From an uncultured Aquimarina sp. (GTDB lineage: Bacteria > Bacteroidota > Bacteroidia > Flavobacteriales > Flavobacteriaceae), in NCBI GenBank assembly GCA_947498935.1, contig CANMMM010000020.1, positions 1-64,000 on the forward strand: a stretch of 64,000 nt of DNA, in the 5' to 3' direction. The translations under genes and the position numbers were made by a program. Positions within the stretch are counted from its first letter, which is position 1; each line of letters starts with the position of its first letter. Below are positions 26,928 through 36,066 of the stretch, piece by piece. The notes under the pieces were generated by a model, which did no database searches, was not told where the DNA came from, and saw only the letters and a list, made by a program, of their open reading frames with translations.

Positions 26928-28241
26928 ATGAGAATATCAGTAATAGGTACTGGCTATGTAGGCTTAGTTACAGGGACATGTTTAGCAGAGACAGGAAATG
27001 AAGTTGTTTGTGTAGATATCGATGCACAGAAAGTAGAGAAAATGCGAGCAGGAGAAGTACCGATCTATGAGCCACATCTAGATGTATTATTTGAGCGCAA
27101 TATAAAAGCCAATCGATTACAATTCACTACCTCTTTAGCAGAAGGGCTATCGCATGGCGAGATCATTTTTTTAGCATTACCCACTCCCGAAGATGAAGAC
27201 GGTTCGGCAGATTTATCCTATGTACTAGGAGTATCAGAGCAGATCGGAAAGTTAATCACAGACTATAAAGTCATTGTAGATAAAAGTACAGTACCCGTAG
27301 GCACAGCAGCTAAAGTACATGCAGTCATTGCCCAAAATGCGCAATGCGATTTTGATGTAGTGTCTAATCCAGAGTTTCTACGAGAAGGTTTTGCGGTAGA
27401 TGATTTCTTAAAACCAGAACGTATCGTAGTAGGATCGAGTTCAGAGCGTGCTACAGACTTGATGAAGAAGTTGTACAAGCCCTTTGTGCGATCAGGAAAT
27501 CCGATATTGGTGATGGACGAAAAATCAGCAGAGCTTACCAAATACGCAGCGAATTCATTTTTAGCTACTAAAATCACCTTTATGAATGAGATTGCTAATT
27601 ATTGCGAAAAGGTAGGAGCAGATGTAGACAAGGTGCGTATTGGTATGGGTACAGACTCTAGAATAGGAAAGCGCTTTTTATTTCCAGGGATAGGATATGG
27701 AGGATCTTGTTTTCCAAAAGATGTAAAAGCCTTACACAAGTCAGGAAAAGACGATGCGTATGATTTCCAGCTATTAGCCTCGGTAATCTCAGTGAATAAA
27801 AAGCAAAAAATTGCCTTGATACCCAAGATACAGCAGTATTATGGCTCGGATTTAAGTGGCAAGACATTTGCTATCTGGGGCTTGGCATTTAAGCCCGAAA
27901 CAGATGACATTCGTGAAGCCCCTGCATTAGAAATGATCGATCAATTACTAGCAGCAGGCGCTACTATTAGGGTTTTTGATCCCGAAGCGATGGAGAATGT
28001 AGCTAAGAAATATGAAGAACGAATTTATTTTGCGAGTTCGATGTACGATGTCCTCACAGAAGCCAATGGATTGATCATTTGTACAGAGTGGAGTATCTTT
28101 AGAACGCCTGATTTTACCAAGGTCAAAGCCGCCTTAGAAGACCCTGTGATTTTTGATGGTCGTAATTTATACGATCTGCAAGACATAGAGAAAGAAGCCA
28201 TTACCTATTTCTCTATCGGTAGAAAGGATATAAACGCATAG
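26928..28241 (+). CDS. ugd: UDP-glucose 6-dehydrogenase
   Basis: This 437-residue enzyme oxidises UDP-glucose to UDP-glucuronate with two NAD. The Rossmann motif GTGYVGLVTGTCLAE begins at residue 7; the catalytic Cys261 is in GYGGSCFPKDVKAL; VDKSTVPVGT and GLAFKPETDDIREAPA are the other family signatures. The GGSCFPKD form separates it from the WecC at 1695. It precedes a UDP-glucuronate decarboxylase by 87 bases, so the pair forms UDP-xylose or leaves UDP-GlcA for this module. A 142-base gap precedes it, without a recognisable promoter. Confidence 0.95.
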   Translation: MRISVIGTGYVGLVTGTCLAETGNEVVCVDIDAQKVEKMRAGEVPIYEPHLDVLFERNIKANRLQFTTSLAEGLSHGEIIFLALPTPEDEDGSADLSYVLGVSEQIGKLITDYKVIVDKSTVPVGTAAKVHAVIAQNAQCDFDVVSNPEFLREGFAVDDFLKPERIVVGSSSERATDLMKKLYKPFVRSGNPILVMDEKSAELTKYAANSFLATKITFMNEIANYCEKVGADVDKVRIGMGTDSRIGKRFLFPGIGYGGSCFPKDVKALHKSGKDDAYDFQLLASVISVNKKQKIALIPKIQQYYGSDLSGKTFAIWGLAFKPETDDIREAPALEMIDQLLAAGATIRVFDPEAMENVAKKYEERIYFASSMYDVLTEANGLIICTEWSIFRTPDFTKVKAALEDPVIFDGRNLYDLQDIEKEAITYFSIGRKDINA

Positions 28242-28328
28242 AAGCAAAAAAATAGCACCATTTTAGGATATACAGAGGTACGATTATTTACGTGCCCCAG
28301 TATAGGTACAAATAATTAGGATAGACAC

Positions 28329-29309
28329 ATGAAAAAAGTTTTAATCACCGGAGCAGCAGGATTTTTAGGATCACATCTTTGCGATCGATTTATCCACGAC
28401 GGATACCATGTCATCGGAATGGACAATCTAATTACGGGCGATCTCAAAAATATAGAACACCTTTTTAAGCTACCGCAGTTCGAGTTTTACAATCATGATG
28501 TGACCAAGTTTGTACATGTCCCAGGGGAATTGGATTACATCTTACATTTTGCATCGCCAGCCAGTCCTATAGACTATCTAAAAATTCCTATACAAACGCT
28601 TAAAGTAGGATCCTTAGGTACACATAACCTTCTAGGACTTGCCAAAGAGAAAAAAGCCCGTATCATCATCGCTTCTACGAGTGAGGTGTATGGAGACCCA
28701 TTGGTGCATCCACAAACCGAAGATTATTACGGAAATGTAAACACCATAGGCCCTAGAGGGGTGTATGACGAGGCCAAGCGATTCCAAGAATCCATCACCA
28801 TGGCTTATAATTCTTATCACAATGTAGAAACCAGAATCGTTCGTATATTTAATACCTACGGGCCGCGCATGCGATTAAATGATGGTCGTGTAGTACCCGC
28901 TTTTATAGGACAAGCCCTCAGAGGAGAAGACCTTACCGTATTCGGCGATGGCTCGCAGACACGATCTTTCTGCTATGTAGATGATTTGGTAGAAGGTATA
29001 TATAGATTGCTGTTTAGTGACTATGTCTATCCAGTAAATATCGGAAACCCTAGTGAGATCACGATTGCAGAATTTGCCGAAGAGATCATCAAACTTACAG
29101 GTACAGACCAGAAAGTAATTTATAAGCCACTACCCGTTAATGATCCCTTACAGCGTCAGCCCGATATTACCAAAGCCAAGGAAGTATTAGATTGGAAACC
29201 TATTATAGGTAGAGCAGAGGGAATGAAACGAACACTGGAGTATTTTAAAAGCCTATCCGAAGAAGAATTGTACAAAAGCGAGCACAAAGATTTTTCATCC
29301 TATAGCTAA
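28329..29309 (+). CDS. uxs: UDP-glucuronate decarboxylase (UDP-xylose synthase, SDR)
   Basis: The product is a 326-residue extended SDR protein. NAD is bound by [10 protein letters not shown] (residues 8-17), the catalytic pair is Tyr146/Lys150 in YDEAK, and [10 protein letters not shown] and [10 protein letters not shown] are typical of [17 protein letters not shown] and [20 protein letters not shown] also fit UXS, which converts UDP-GlcA to UDP-xylose and CO2. It sits between ugd and a sugar-1-phosphate transferase and is cytoplasmic. The alternative of a dTDP-glucose 4,6-dehydratase is excluded by the UXS-like C-terminal half. Confidence 0.9.
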   Translation: MKKVLITGAAGFLGSHLCDRFIHDGYHVIGMDNLITGDLKNIEHLFKLPQFEFYNHDVTKFVHVPGELDYILHFASPASPIDYLKIPIQTLKVGSLGTHNLLGLAKEKKARIIIASTSEVYGDPLVHPQTEDYYGNVNTIGPRGVYDEAKRFQESITMAYNSYHNVETRIVRIFNTYGPRMRLNDGRVVPAFIGQALRGEDLTVFGDGSQTRSFCYVDDLVEGIYRLLFSDYVYPVNIGNPSEITIAEFAEEIIKLTGTDQKVIYKPLPVNDPLQRQPDITKAKEVLDWKPIIGRAEGMKRTLEYFKSLSEEELYKSEHKDFSSYS

Positions 29310-29317
29310 AAGAGGAG

Positions 29318-30670
29318 ATGCATCATAAAAGAGGAGGATATTCATACCTAATAAGACCGCTACACATCGTAGTCGATGTACTTATTATCAGTATATGCTC
29401 CTATTACCTGATTCCATATATCGTCACTACACAATTCAGTGTATTTCTAGCAGCCATATGGCTGGTATGCTCCTATGCACTCAGTTTTTACGAAGTATAT
29501 CGTTTTACCAGAGTGCTTACCATTATTTCCTTACTGATCAAGCAAGCCCTATTCATACTCGTGCTTATGTATGCCTATTTTGGATTGTTGCGTATTAGTG
29601 CCATTTCCTTTAGAGACAATGCTACCTTTCTTTTTTGTACGTTTATGGTGGTTGGGATGGTCAAAGTAGCTGTTTATTTTGCCTTGCGGCAATATAGATC
29701 CTATTTAGGAGGTAATAATAGAAATATCATCATTGTAGGCAATAATAAAAGCGCACAACAATTGCACACCTTTTTTAATAAAAGAAAAGAATTAGGATAC
29801 CAAGTCCTAAAAGTATTTTCAGACACCCTCCCAGATACCATATCAGACAGTTTCGAGTTTCTAAAAAAAGAAGACATTGATGAGATCTATTGTGCCATGG
29901 AAGAAGTATCGGATGAGGTGATCAATGAATATGTAAAATATACCGATCAGCATTATAGTACGCTGAAGTTTATACCCAATTCTCAGCGTATTTTTTCCAA
30001 ACGACTCAAAACAGATTATTACGAGTACCTACCGGTATTGTCCATTCCAGAGATTTCGCTAAACAGTGCTTTGAATAGAGCGATCAAAAGAGGTTTTGAT
30101 ATTGTATTTTCAGCGGCCGTCATTATTTTATTGCTATCATGGTTAATCCCTATCATCTATATATTGATTAAGCTAGAGTCCAAAGGTCCGTTTATCTACA
30201 GGCATAGGCGCAATGGGATTAATTACAAAGAATTTACATGCTACAAGTTTCGATCCATGAAGCATGAAAAAAACGCATCGCTCACCCAGGTAAAAAAAGA
30301 AGACGCACGAGTCACCAGAATCGGAAGATTCATCAGACGCACCAGTATCGATGAACTGCCACAGTTTTTTAACGTCCTATTTGGCGATATGTCTGTCGTA
30401 GGCCCTAGACCCCATATGCTATCCTATACAAAGGATTATGCAAAGAAAATAGATCGCTATAATTTTGTATTCAGACACTCCGTAAAACCAGGCATTACAG
30501 GCATGGCACAGGTCAAAGGCTATAGAGGAGAGATCGCTAATAATGAAGACATCATTAATCGGATCAAGTACGATATATTTTATATAGAAAACTGGTCGCT
30601 TTTACTAGACCTAAAAATCATAGCATATACCATTATTAACATTGTTAAAGGCCAAGAAAAAGCCTATTAA
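29318..30670 (+). CDS. Polyprenyl-phosphate sugar-1-phosphate transferase (WcaJ/WbaP type), second copy
   Basis: This 450-residue protein is a paralogue of the product of 25445. It has the same four membrane segments, the same NIIIVGNNKSAQQLHTFF domain, and the PGT core with KRGFDIVFSA, RHRRNGINYKEFTCYKFRSM, RRTSIDELPQFFNVLFGDMS, VVGPRPH, KPGITGMAQVKGYRGE and the identical ending YDIFYIENWSLLLD plus KGQEKAY. All motif residues are intact in both copies, so both look functional. It starts 8 bases after uxs. Two copies flanking ugd-uxs suggest duplication, with possible difference in the sugar loaded. Confidence 0.92.
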   Translation: MHHKRGGYSYLIRPLHIVVDVLIISICSYYLIPYIVTTQFSVFLAAIWLVCSYALSFYEVYRFTRVLTIISLLIKQALFILVLMYAYFGLLRISAISFRDNATFLFCTFMVVGMVKVAVYFALRQYRSYLGGNNRNIIIVGNNKSAQQLHTFFNKRKELGYQVLKVFSDTLPDTISDSFEFLKKEDIDEIYCAMEEVSDEVINEYVKYTDQHYSTLKFIPNSQRIFSKRLKTDYYEYLPVLSIPEISLNSALNRAIKRGFDIVFSAAVIILLLSWLIPIIYILIKLESKGPFIYRHRRNGINYKEFTCYKFRSMKHEKNASLTQVKKEDARVTRIGRFIRRTSIDELPQFFNVLFGDMSVVGPRPHMLSYTKDYAKKIDRYNFVFRHSVKPGITGMAQVKGYRGEIANNEDIINRIKYDIFYIENWSLLLDLKIIAYTIINIVKGQEKAY

Positions 30671-30734
30671 GCGCATACAACAAACCATGAGAATAAAGAA
30701 TAGTACCCCATCATGTACCAAATTCCAGTAATAC

Positions 30735-32003
30735 ATGATCAAATATAAAATCGCAGCACTTCTAGACGTTTTTTACAGAGACGAAAATGGCAACCTCCTG
30801 ATCATGACATTTTGGAACAGTCTCTACATTGCCTTTTTCCTATTGCCCTTAGGGATTCAGTTACCCACGCCCTTTTTTATCATCTCCATCATCTTAGGCT
30901 GTATCAATATTTTCCAATCCGAAAAAAAAATAGATTTAGATAACAAAGCCTTGCTGCTTTTTCCGCTGTACTTCGTAGTCATGCTCATCAGCCTTGTCTA
31001 TTCAGACCATACAGCAGATGGGATCAATCTCATTACCCGTTCGCTCACCCTATTACTATTTCCCATCATCTTTCTGTTTGTCAAGGAAGATGCCTCTACC
31101 GTACGCAAGCTATTCCAGTTTCTGTTATTTGGCATTGTAGTGTCCTTTTTTGTCAATCTATATAGTGCTGTATACGATGCAATAGATATAGCTCATCAAG
31201 TCACACCCTTTACTTGGAGTACCCTGACCAATAGTTGTAATTATTTTATAGGCAATGAGTTTTCTAGACTCATCAATGCCAATTATCTATCCCTATACAT
31301 ATTATTAGTCCTCAGTTATTATCTAAAGAAAAAATTAGTCACCAAACAGCGTACCTTCGTGGTATGTATCCTATTTCTCTACCTATTTCTATTGGCATCC
31401 AGAGCCGCATACCTCATGCTCTTTATCATGTCATTATTATTGGTGTTTAAGATCAAAGATCGTCATCAGCGGTATACGACTGCGATCATTTTTATACTCA
31501 CTACGATTATTTTTGTGCAGAACCCCAGAGTATTTAATTTCTACGAGCGGGTAAAAACCTATGATACGACTAAGGGATATGACGAAACCACCTCCGAAAA
31601 ATCCAGATACCTAGCCTGGGATGCCAGTCTGCGGCTTATACGACAAGCTCCAATCATTGGCTATGGAGTAGGAGATGCCAATCATCAATTGATGGATACC
31701 TATAAAGAACTAGGGTATACCCATAATTACGAGCATACATACAATGCCCATAACCAGTTTTTTCAGACATTGTTACAGACAGGTGTGGTCGGCTGTGTCA
31801 TTCTGATTAGTATTTTCGTGGTATTAGCTAGGCAGATGCGTAGGAGTAGCAATGAATTTTCAGTATTTCTAATTTTACTTATTTCCTTATGTTTCGAATC
31901 CATGCTCGTACGCTTTAACGGAATCGTCTTTTTCTCCATCATCACCCCCTTATTGCTCAAAAAACGGAGCATCCTCAGCAGTCGCATTATCCGTAATAAA
32001 TGA
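30735..32003 (+). CDS. O-antigen ligase family protein
   Basis: This 422-residue polytopic protein has the ligase/polymerase motif set KSRYLAWDASLRLIRQAPII, GYGVGDANHQL, and YNAHNQFFQTLLQTGVVG with the loop His. It resembles the product of 22412 more than the other membrane proteins of the locus. As the only such gene in the ugd-uxs module, it may polymerise or ligate that glycan. It starts 64 bases after the sugar transferase. The shortened repeat B lies 40 bases after its stop and may end its transcript. Confidence 0.82.
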   Translation: MIKYKIAALLDVFYRDENGNLLIMTFWNSLYIAFFLLPLGIQLPTPFFIISIILGCINIFQSEKKIDLDNKALLLFPLYFVVMLISLVYSDHTADGINLITRSLTLLLFPIIFLFVKEDASTVRKLFQFLLFGIVVSFFVNLYSAVYDAIDIAHQVTPFTWSTLTNSCNYFIGNEFSRLINANYLSLYILLVLSYYLKKKLVTKQRTFVVCILFLYLFLLASRAAYLMLFIMSLLLVFKIKDRHQRYTTAIIFILTTIIFVQNPRVFNFYERVKTYDTTKGYDETTSEKSRYLAWDASLRLIRQAPIIGYGVGDANHQLMDTYKELGYTHNYEHTYNAHNQFFQTLLQTGVVGCVILISIFVVLARQMRRSSNEFSVFLILLISLCFESMLVRFNGIVFFSIITPLLLKKRSILSSRIIRNK

Positions 32004-32043
32004 TCCATCATCATAGCGTAGTGCAGTCGTATGGGTAAGATAT

Positions 32044-32106
32044 GGGCGTTTCCTCCGATTCAGATCGGAGGTCGGGCTTTCCGCTGTATCTTTTTTGGTA
32101 ACGCCC
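32044..32106 (-). repeat. ~90 bp interspersed repeat, shortened copy B
   Basis: Read on the minus strand it begins GGGCGTTACC, keeps the core AGCGGAAAGCCCGACC and ends GGAAACGCCC, but lacks the 5' GCGTTAGGGAT half. In its place is a perfect hairpin CCTCCGAT/ATCGGAGG. On the plus strand the hairpin is followed about 25 bases later by a T run, so it could end transcription of the ligase-like gene. Confidence 0.6.
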
Positions 32107-32199
32107 TTAAAAACGCTATAATAGATACCTAAAACACTGTTTTTATACGACATCCCAAAAGTTTACATCACATCATTAGTAATAGAAAAGGGAAACAAC

Positions 32200-32207
32200 T
32201 ATTTTTG
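32200..32207 (+). promoter_or_regulatory. Possible -7 element for purD
   Basis: TATTTTTG matches TAnnTTTG and lies 42 bases before the purD ATG. No good -33 TTTG at the normal distance was found. Confidence 0.35.
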
Positions 32208-32248
32208 AAACCTTAAAAAAATAGCGTAGCCAAAAAATACATCATACC

Positions 32249-33520
32249 ATGAATATATTAGTTGTAGGAGCTGGAGGTAGAGAGCATACATTTGCCTATA
32301 AAATAGCACAAAGCCCATTGTGTAGTCAATTATTCGTAGCGCCTGGAAATGCAGGTACTGCTACCATTGCAGAAAACATTCCTGTAGGAGTAACGGATTT
32401 CGAAGCAATCAAAGAAATCGTATTATCCAAAGATATAGAAATGGTAGTGGTAGGGCCAGAAGATCCATTGGTACAGGGAATCAGTGATTTCTTTGCCAAT
32501 GACCCTGCCTTAAAAAATATAGCGGTGATTGGGCCATCCAAAGAGGGAGCTCGATTAGAAGGGAGTAAAGAATATGCCAAAGAATTCTTATTCAGACATC
32601 AAATCCCTACGGCAGCGTACCAAAGTTTTACCGCAGCTACTGTAGCCGAAGGAAAGCAGTTTCTAGAAACCTTGCAAGCACCTTATGTACTCAAAGCAGA
32701 TGGGCTAGCAGCAGGAAAAGGGGTACTGATCTTACAAGACTTAGAAGAAGCCAAAACAGAGTTAGAAAATATGCTGACCAACCAAAAGTTTGGAGCAGCA
32801 AGCCAAAAAGTAGTGATCGAAGAGTTTTTAGATGGTATAGAACTCAGCGTATTCGTATTAACTGATGGAAAAAACTACATCACTTTGCCTACTGCTAAGG
32901 ACTATAAGCGTATCGGCGAAGGGGATACAGGACTCAATACAGGCGGTATGGGCGCCATCTCTCCAGTACCATTTGCAGATGCAGCTTTTATGCAAAAGAT
33001 CGAAGAGCAAATCGTACAACCTACGGTAGCAGGACTGGCTAAAGAAGATATCGATTACAAAGGATTTATCTTTATCGGACTGATCAAGGTAGGTGACGAT
33101 CCTAAGGTGATAGAGTACAACGTACGTATGGGAGATCCAGAAACGGAAGTGGTATTACCGAGAGTGCAGACAGATTTTGTAAGCTTATTACAGCATGTAG
33201 CGAATCAAACGCTAGACCAAGCCGAAATAACAATCGATTCAAGAGCAGCTACTACGGTGATGGCGGTGTCAGGAGGATATCCAGAGGCCTATGAAAAAGG
33301 AAAAGAAATCACAGGTATCGATACGGTAGAAGATGCATTGGTATTCCATGCAGGAACGACATTGGTAGGAGATAAAGTACTGACCAATGGAGGACGTGTG
33401 ATCGCAGTGACTTCTTTTGGAGATGATTTTAGAAAAGCATTAGCAGGGTCGTATGACCAAATCCAAAAATTAAACTTCGATAAGATGTATTATCGAAAAG
33501 ATTTAGGATTCGATTTATAA
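32249..33520 (+). CDS. purD: Phosphoribosylamine-glycine ligase (GAR synthetase)
   Basis: The product is a 423-residue cytoplasmic ATP-grasp enzyme of purine synthesis that joins glycine to 5-phosphoribosylamine. The N-terminus MNILVVGAGGREHTFAYKIA, VVGPEDPLVQGI, YVLKADGLAAGKGV (ATP-grasp glycine-rich loop), GDTGLNTGGMGAISPVP, and VRMGDPETEVVLPR are diagnostic. Length is normal. It is a stand-alone housekeeping gene with its own possible promoter and a strong terminator 28 bases after the stop, and it marks the end of the polysaccharide region. Confidence 0.97.
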   Translation: MNILVVGAGGREHTFAYKIAQSPLCSQLFVAPGNAGTATIAENIPVGVTDFEAIKEIVLSKDIEMVVVGPEDPLVQGISDFFANDPALKNIAVIGPSKEGARLEGSKEYAKEFLFRHQIPTAAYQSFTAATVAEGKQFLETLQAPYVLKADGLAAGKGVLILQDLEEAKTELENMLTNQKFGAASQKVVIEEFLDGIELSVFVLTDGKNYITLPTAKDYKRIGEGDTGLNTGGMGAISPVPFADAAFMQKIEEQIVQPTVAGLAKEDIDYKGFIFIGLIKVGDDPKVIEYNVRMGDPETEVVLPRVQTDFVSLLQHVANQTLDQAEITIDSRAATTVMAVSGGYPEAYEKGKEITGIDTVEDALVFHAGTTLVGDKVLTNGGRVIAVTSFGDDFRKALAGSYDQIQKLNFDKMYYRKDLGFDL

Positions 33521-33548
33521 CAGCGGTACAGACCATTGTTTAAAGCAA

Positions 33549-33586
33549 AACCCCGAATCATGTAAAATGATTCGGGGTTTTGTTTT
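33549..33586 (+). terminator. Rho-independent terminator of purD
   Basis: ACCCCGAATCAT and ATGATTCGGGGT form a perfect 12-bp stem around a five-base loop, followed by TTTTG and TTTTTT. It is placed right after purD and before the oppositely oriented small gene. Confidence 0.93.
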
Positions 33587-33619
33587 TTATATCTTGTCTT
33601 GTAAAAAAAGTGGTTCTTA

Positions 33620-33856
33620 CTAATCAGGCTTTAAGAAAGAGTGTGCTTTCGGATCTCTGTTTTCTTCATTATTATCGTTGAACTTCTTCAGTTCTTTCAA
33701 CCAGTATAAAAGAGCCACAAAACCAATAGCCATAAAAAACCAGTTGATAACATTAGCAGCAGCCCAACTTTCTAACTCTAATGCTCGTATAGCATCTAGT
33801 GGAGCAAATAGTACGTTTACGACCAAGGATTCGATAGCTTCAAGAATATCTTTCAT
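33620..33856 (-). CDS. Small membrane protein, DUF6341-like
   Basis: The product has 78 residues with one clear membrane segment (about residues 38-53, WFFMAIGFVALLYWL) and a charged C-terminal tail. The beginning MKDILEAIESLVVNVLFAPLDAIR is typical of a short conserved Flavobacteriia protein usually found near purD, upp and the DUF6427 protein. Function is unknown. It is convergent with purD, separated by its terminator, and divergent from the next gene. Confidence 0.75.
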   Translation of the reverse strand: MKDILEAIESLVVNVLFAPLDAIRALELESWAAANVINWFFMAIGFVALLYWLKELKKFNDNNEENRDPKAHSFLKPD

Positions 33857-33979
33857 AACAATTATGTATTATCTTTAGAAAAAGTGTTGAGAAACTACCA
33901 ATAACTTTTTTCTAAATTCATGATTTATAATTAAAAAAACAATAATTTATTGTTTGGAGCAAAAATATAAAAAATAGTA

Positions 33980-34903
33980 GTGTTATCAAGTTTTTTTACG
34001 AATTCAAGGCCAATAAATTTTATGGCTATTGCGATGTATATGGTACTGCTGTACAGTTGTGTGCATGGCATGCAAGCATTTAGCTTTGATTCTCTTACGA
34101 TCATACTATTTATACTAGGACTAGTAGCCTATTTACTTTCGATGCTTTTGGTACATTGGACAGCACAAGAGAATGATCTGACACAAAAAAGTACCTATAC
34201 GATTGTGCTATTTGCAGGAGCATCATTGGTACTATCCGATGCGATGATCAGTCCTCGGATATTGTGGGCACATCTATTTGTGCTATTAGGGATTAAAAAT
34301 ATACTGGCAGTACACAACCAGAAAAAGGTGAAATCCGTTATACTCAACGCTTCTTTATGGATCGCCATGGCTTCGGTAGCATATTTCTGGAGCATACTGT
34401 TTATGGGAGTAGTATACATAGGCATTTTATATTTCTGTCCCAAAGATTATCGAAATTGGATGATTCCTATAGTGGCAGTATGCACTGTATACATATTGAG
34501 TACCGTAGGTATGTTATGGATCAATGATTCTTTTTTTTACCTACAGCAATATGTAGCCCCTATATCATTTGACTATACACACCTATGGGAATATTCGCAA
34601 TTGATCCCCATGGTAGTGGTGGGAGTATCTTCAGTGATTTTTGCGATGATTTCTGTAACACAGTTCAGTAAAAAAACAGCAAAAACCAAACCCATGTTTG
34701 CGATGGTATTTGTACAATTACTCATCGCATGGAGCATCGTATTACTAGCTCCTAATAAGAACACTGCCAGCTGCTTGTTTGCTACAGCACCTTTAGCCAT
34801 CATGGGTACAGCATTTTTAGAAAACTACCGAAATCGATTGGTCAAGGAAATAAGTTTGTGGGCAATGATCATAGTACCCCTGTTCTTATATGTCTTATTA
34901 TAA
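33980..34903 (+). CDS. Polytopic membrane protein, DUF6427-like
   Basis: The product has 307 residues and about nine membrane segments. The opening SSFFTNSRPINFMAIAMYMV is the hallmark of this Flavobacteriia family, whose members sit with purD, upp and the DUF6341 protein. Start is a GTG at 33980. Function is unknown; the SSFF..S.PINF start and the layout suggest an envelope role. In many relatives upp lies beside this gene, but no upp is present here. A 417-base stretch with a MITE-like copy follows. Confidence 0.72.
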   Translation: MLSSFFTNSRPINFMAIAMYMVLLYSCVHGMQAFSFDSLTIILFILGLVAYLLSMLLVHWTAQENDLTQKSTYTIVLFAGASLVLSDAMISPRILWAHLFVLLGIKNILAVHNQKKVKSVILNASLWIAMASVAYFWSILFMGVVYIGILYFCPKDYRNWMIPIVAVCTVYILSTVGMLWINDSFFYLQQYVAPISFDYTHLWEYSQLIPMVVVGVSSVIFAMISVTQFSKKTAKTKPMFAMVFVQLLIAWSIVLLAPNKNTASCLFATAPLAIMGTAFLENYRNRLVKEISLWAMIIVPLFLYVLL

Positions 34904-35320
34904 ACTATATGTGCTGAAGGACTTTGTCTATTAATGTACTTCTATTAAGAAACAAAGAAATAACTATAATTACGACGGGTTTAAGCGATACCTCGAAGTG
35001 TCATCACATAAAGCGGGGAAAAAGATGCGTACACTATGAGCACATCGTTACTTTTTTGATCCGTAGCGCTGCTATGAATTTCAAAAAATGCCTTATCGAG
35101 TCAAATTTCTTCTCATTTTCGATCAAAAACAAAAAGTCAAGACGAGTTCTATCATAAAATATAATACCTTTGTCCTTAGCCAAAAAATTACATACAAAAG
35201 GCATTTATTACAATATCTACTGTAAAGCCCTTATAAAGATGTGTGTAATACGCTATATGCAGTGTGCTATATATAGCGAAATAGGCACAAAATTATAGAT
35301 TAAAGCAAAAGCAGCATATC
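34904..35320. other. 417-base intergenic stretch with a second-family MITE
   Basis: Contains the reversed element at about 34980-35149 and AT-rich sequence including two TATATAGCG-like words just before the next gene. No gene is supported. Confidence 0.6.
34980..35149 (-). mobile_element. Second-family MITE-like element, reversed copy
   Basis: On the minus strand it starts with GAACTCGTCTTGAC, then TTTTTGTTTTTGATCGAAAA, AATTTGACTCGATAAGGCA and AAATTCATAGCAGCGCTACG, closely matching the first ~110 bases of the element at 62743-62903. The remaining part diverges and the other end is decayed, so the left limit is approximate. Confidence 0.7.
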
Positions 35321-35929
35321 ATGTTTACAGAACAAGCTAATAAGATTTTTAAAGAAGTCATTGATACCTATCATGTGATCAATACCGTAGATCAGCCATT
35401 TACGAATCCATATGATAGCCAATCCGATGTAATAGCACATTTGTTATATCGCAAGTGCTGGATCGATACCGTACAGTGGCATTATGAAGATATTATTAGA
35501 GACCCAAACATAGACCCTGTAGCCGCATTAGCACTCAAAAGAAAAATTGATGCTTCTAATCAAGACCGTACCGACATGGTAGAATATATAGATAGCTATT
35601 TTTTAGATACCTATAAAGAAGTAACGCCCAAGGCTACTGCTACCATTAATACCGAGAGTCCTGCATGGGGAGTAGATCGCTTATCCATATTAGCATTAAA
35701 GATCTATCACATGCATGAAGAAACCGTACGAGCAGGTGCATCGGATGCGCATAAAGCAGCATGCCAGAAAAAATTAGCTATTTTGCTAGAGCAGCGAGTA
35801 GATCTATCTACCGCTATCGATACACTACTAGATGATATACAGAAAGGGGATAAGTATATGAAAGTATACAAGCAAATGAAAATGTATAATGACGAATCCT
35901 TAAACCCAGTACTTAGAGGAGAACAATAA
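35321..35929 (+). CDS. DUF4254 domain protein
   Basis: This 202-residue, mostly helical soluble protein contains the conserved HLLYRKCWIDTVQWHYED and DIIRDPNIDP, and later VDRLSILALKIYHMHEE, which fit the DUF4254 family of Bacteroidetes. Function is unknown. In this phylum the gene is commonly placed immediately before a family 9 glycosyltransferase, as here (137 bases apart), so a role in LPS core synthesis is likely by association. Confidence 0.85.
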   Translation: MFTEQANKIFKEVIDTYHVINTVDQPFTNPYDSQSDVIAHLLYRKCWIDTVQWHYEDIIRDPNIDPVAALALKRKIDASNQDRTDMVEYIDSYFLDTYKEVTPKATATINTESPAWGVDRLSILALKIYHMHEETVRAGASDAHKAACQKKLAILLEQRVDLSTAIDTLLDDIQKGDKYMKVYKQMKMYNDESLNPVLRGEQ

Positions 35930-36066
35930 TACACGATACTTCGAGAGACGCTGCCATTGGGTTAGTCTCTCGGATATTCTTTTGTTTTTCAAGAAAATGA
36001 AGGTTCATTTTCTAGGCAGTATATGCCTGTACCATCCTATTTATTCATCAAAAAATATCATTTAGT

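Noticed and set aside
26813..27001. Short open frame starting with MLEVSSNF
   Set aside because: It ends inside ugd in another frame, starts with a non-ATG codon and has no family features; a chance frame in the ugd leader.
34924..35157. 77-codon open frame in the gap before the DUF4254 gene
   Set aside because: Almost all of it is the second-family MITE, and there is no coding pattern.
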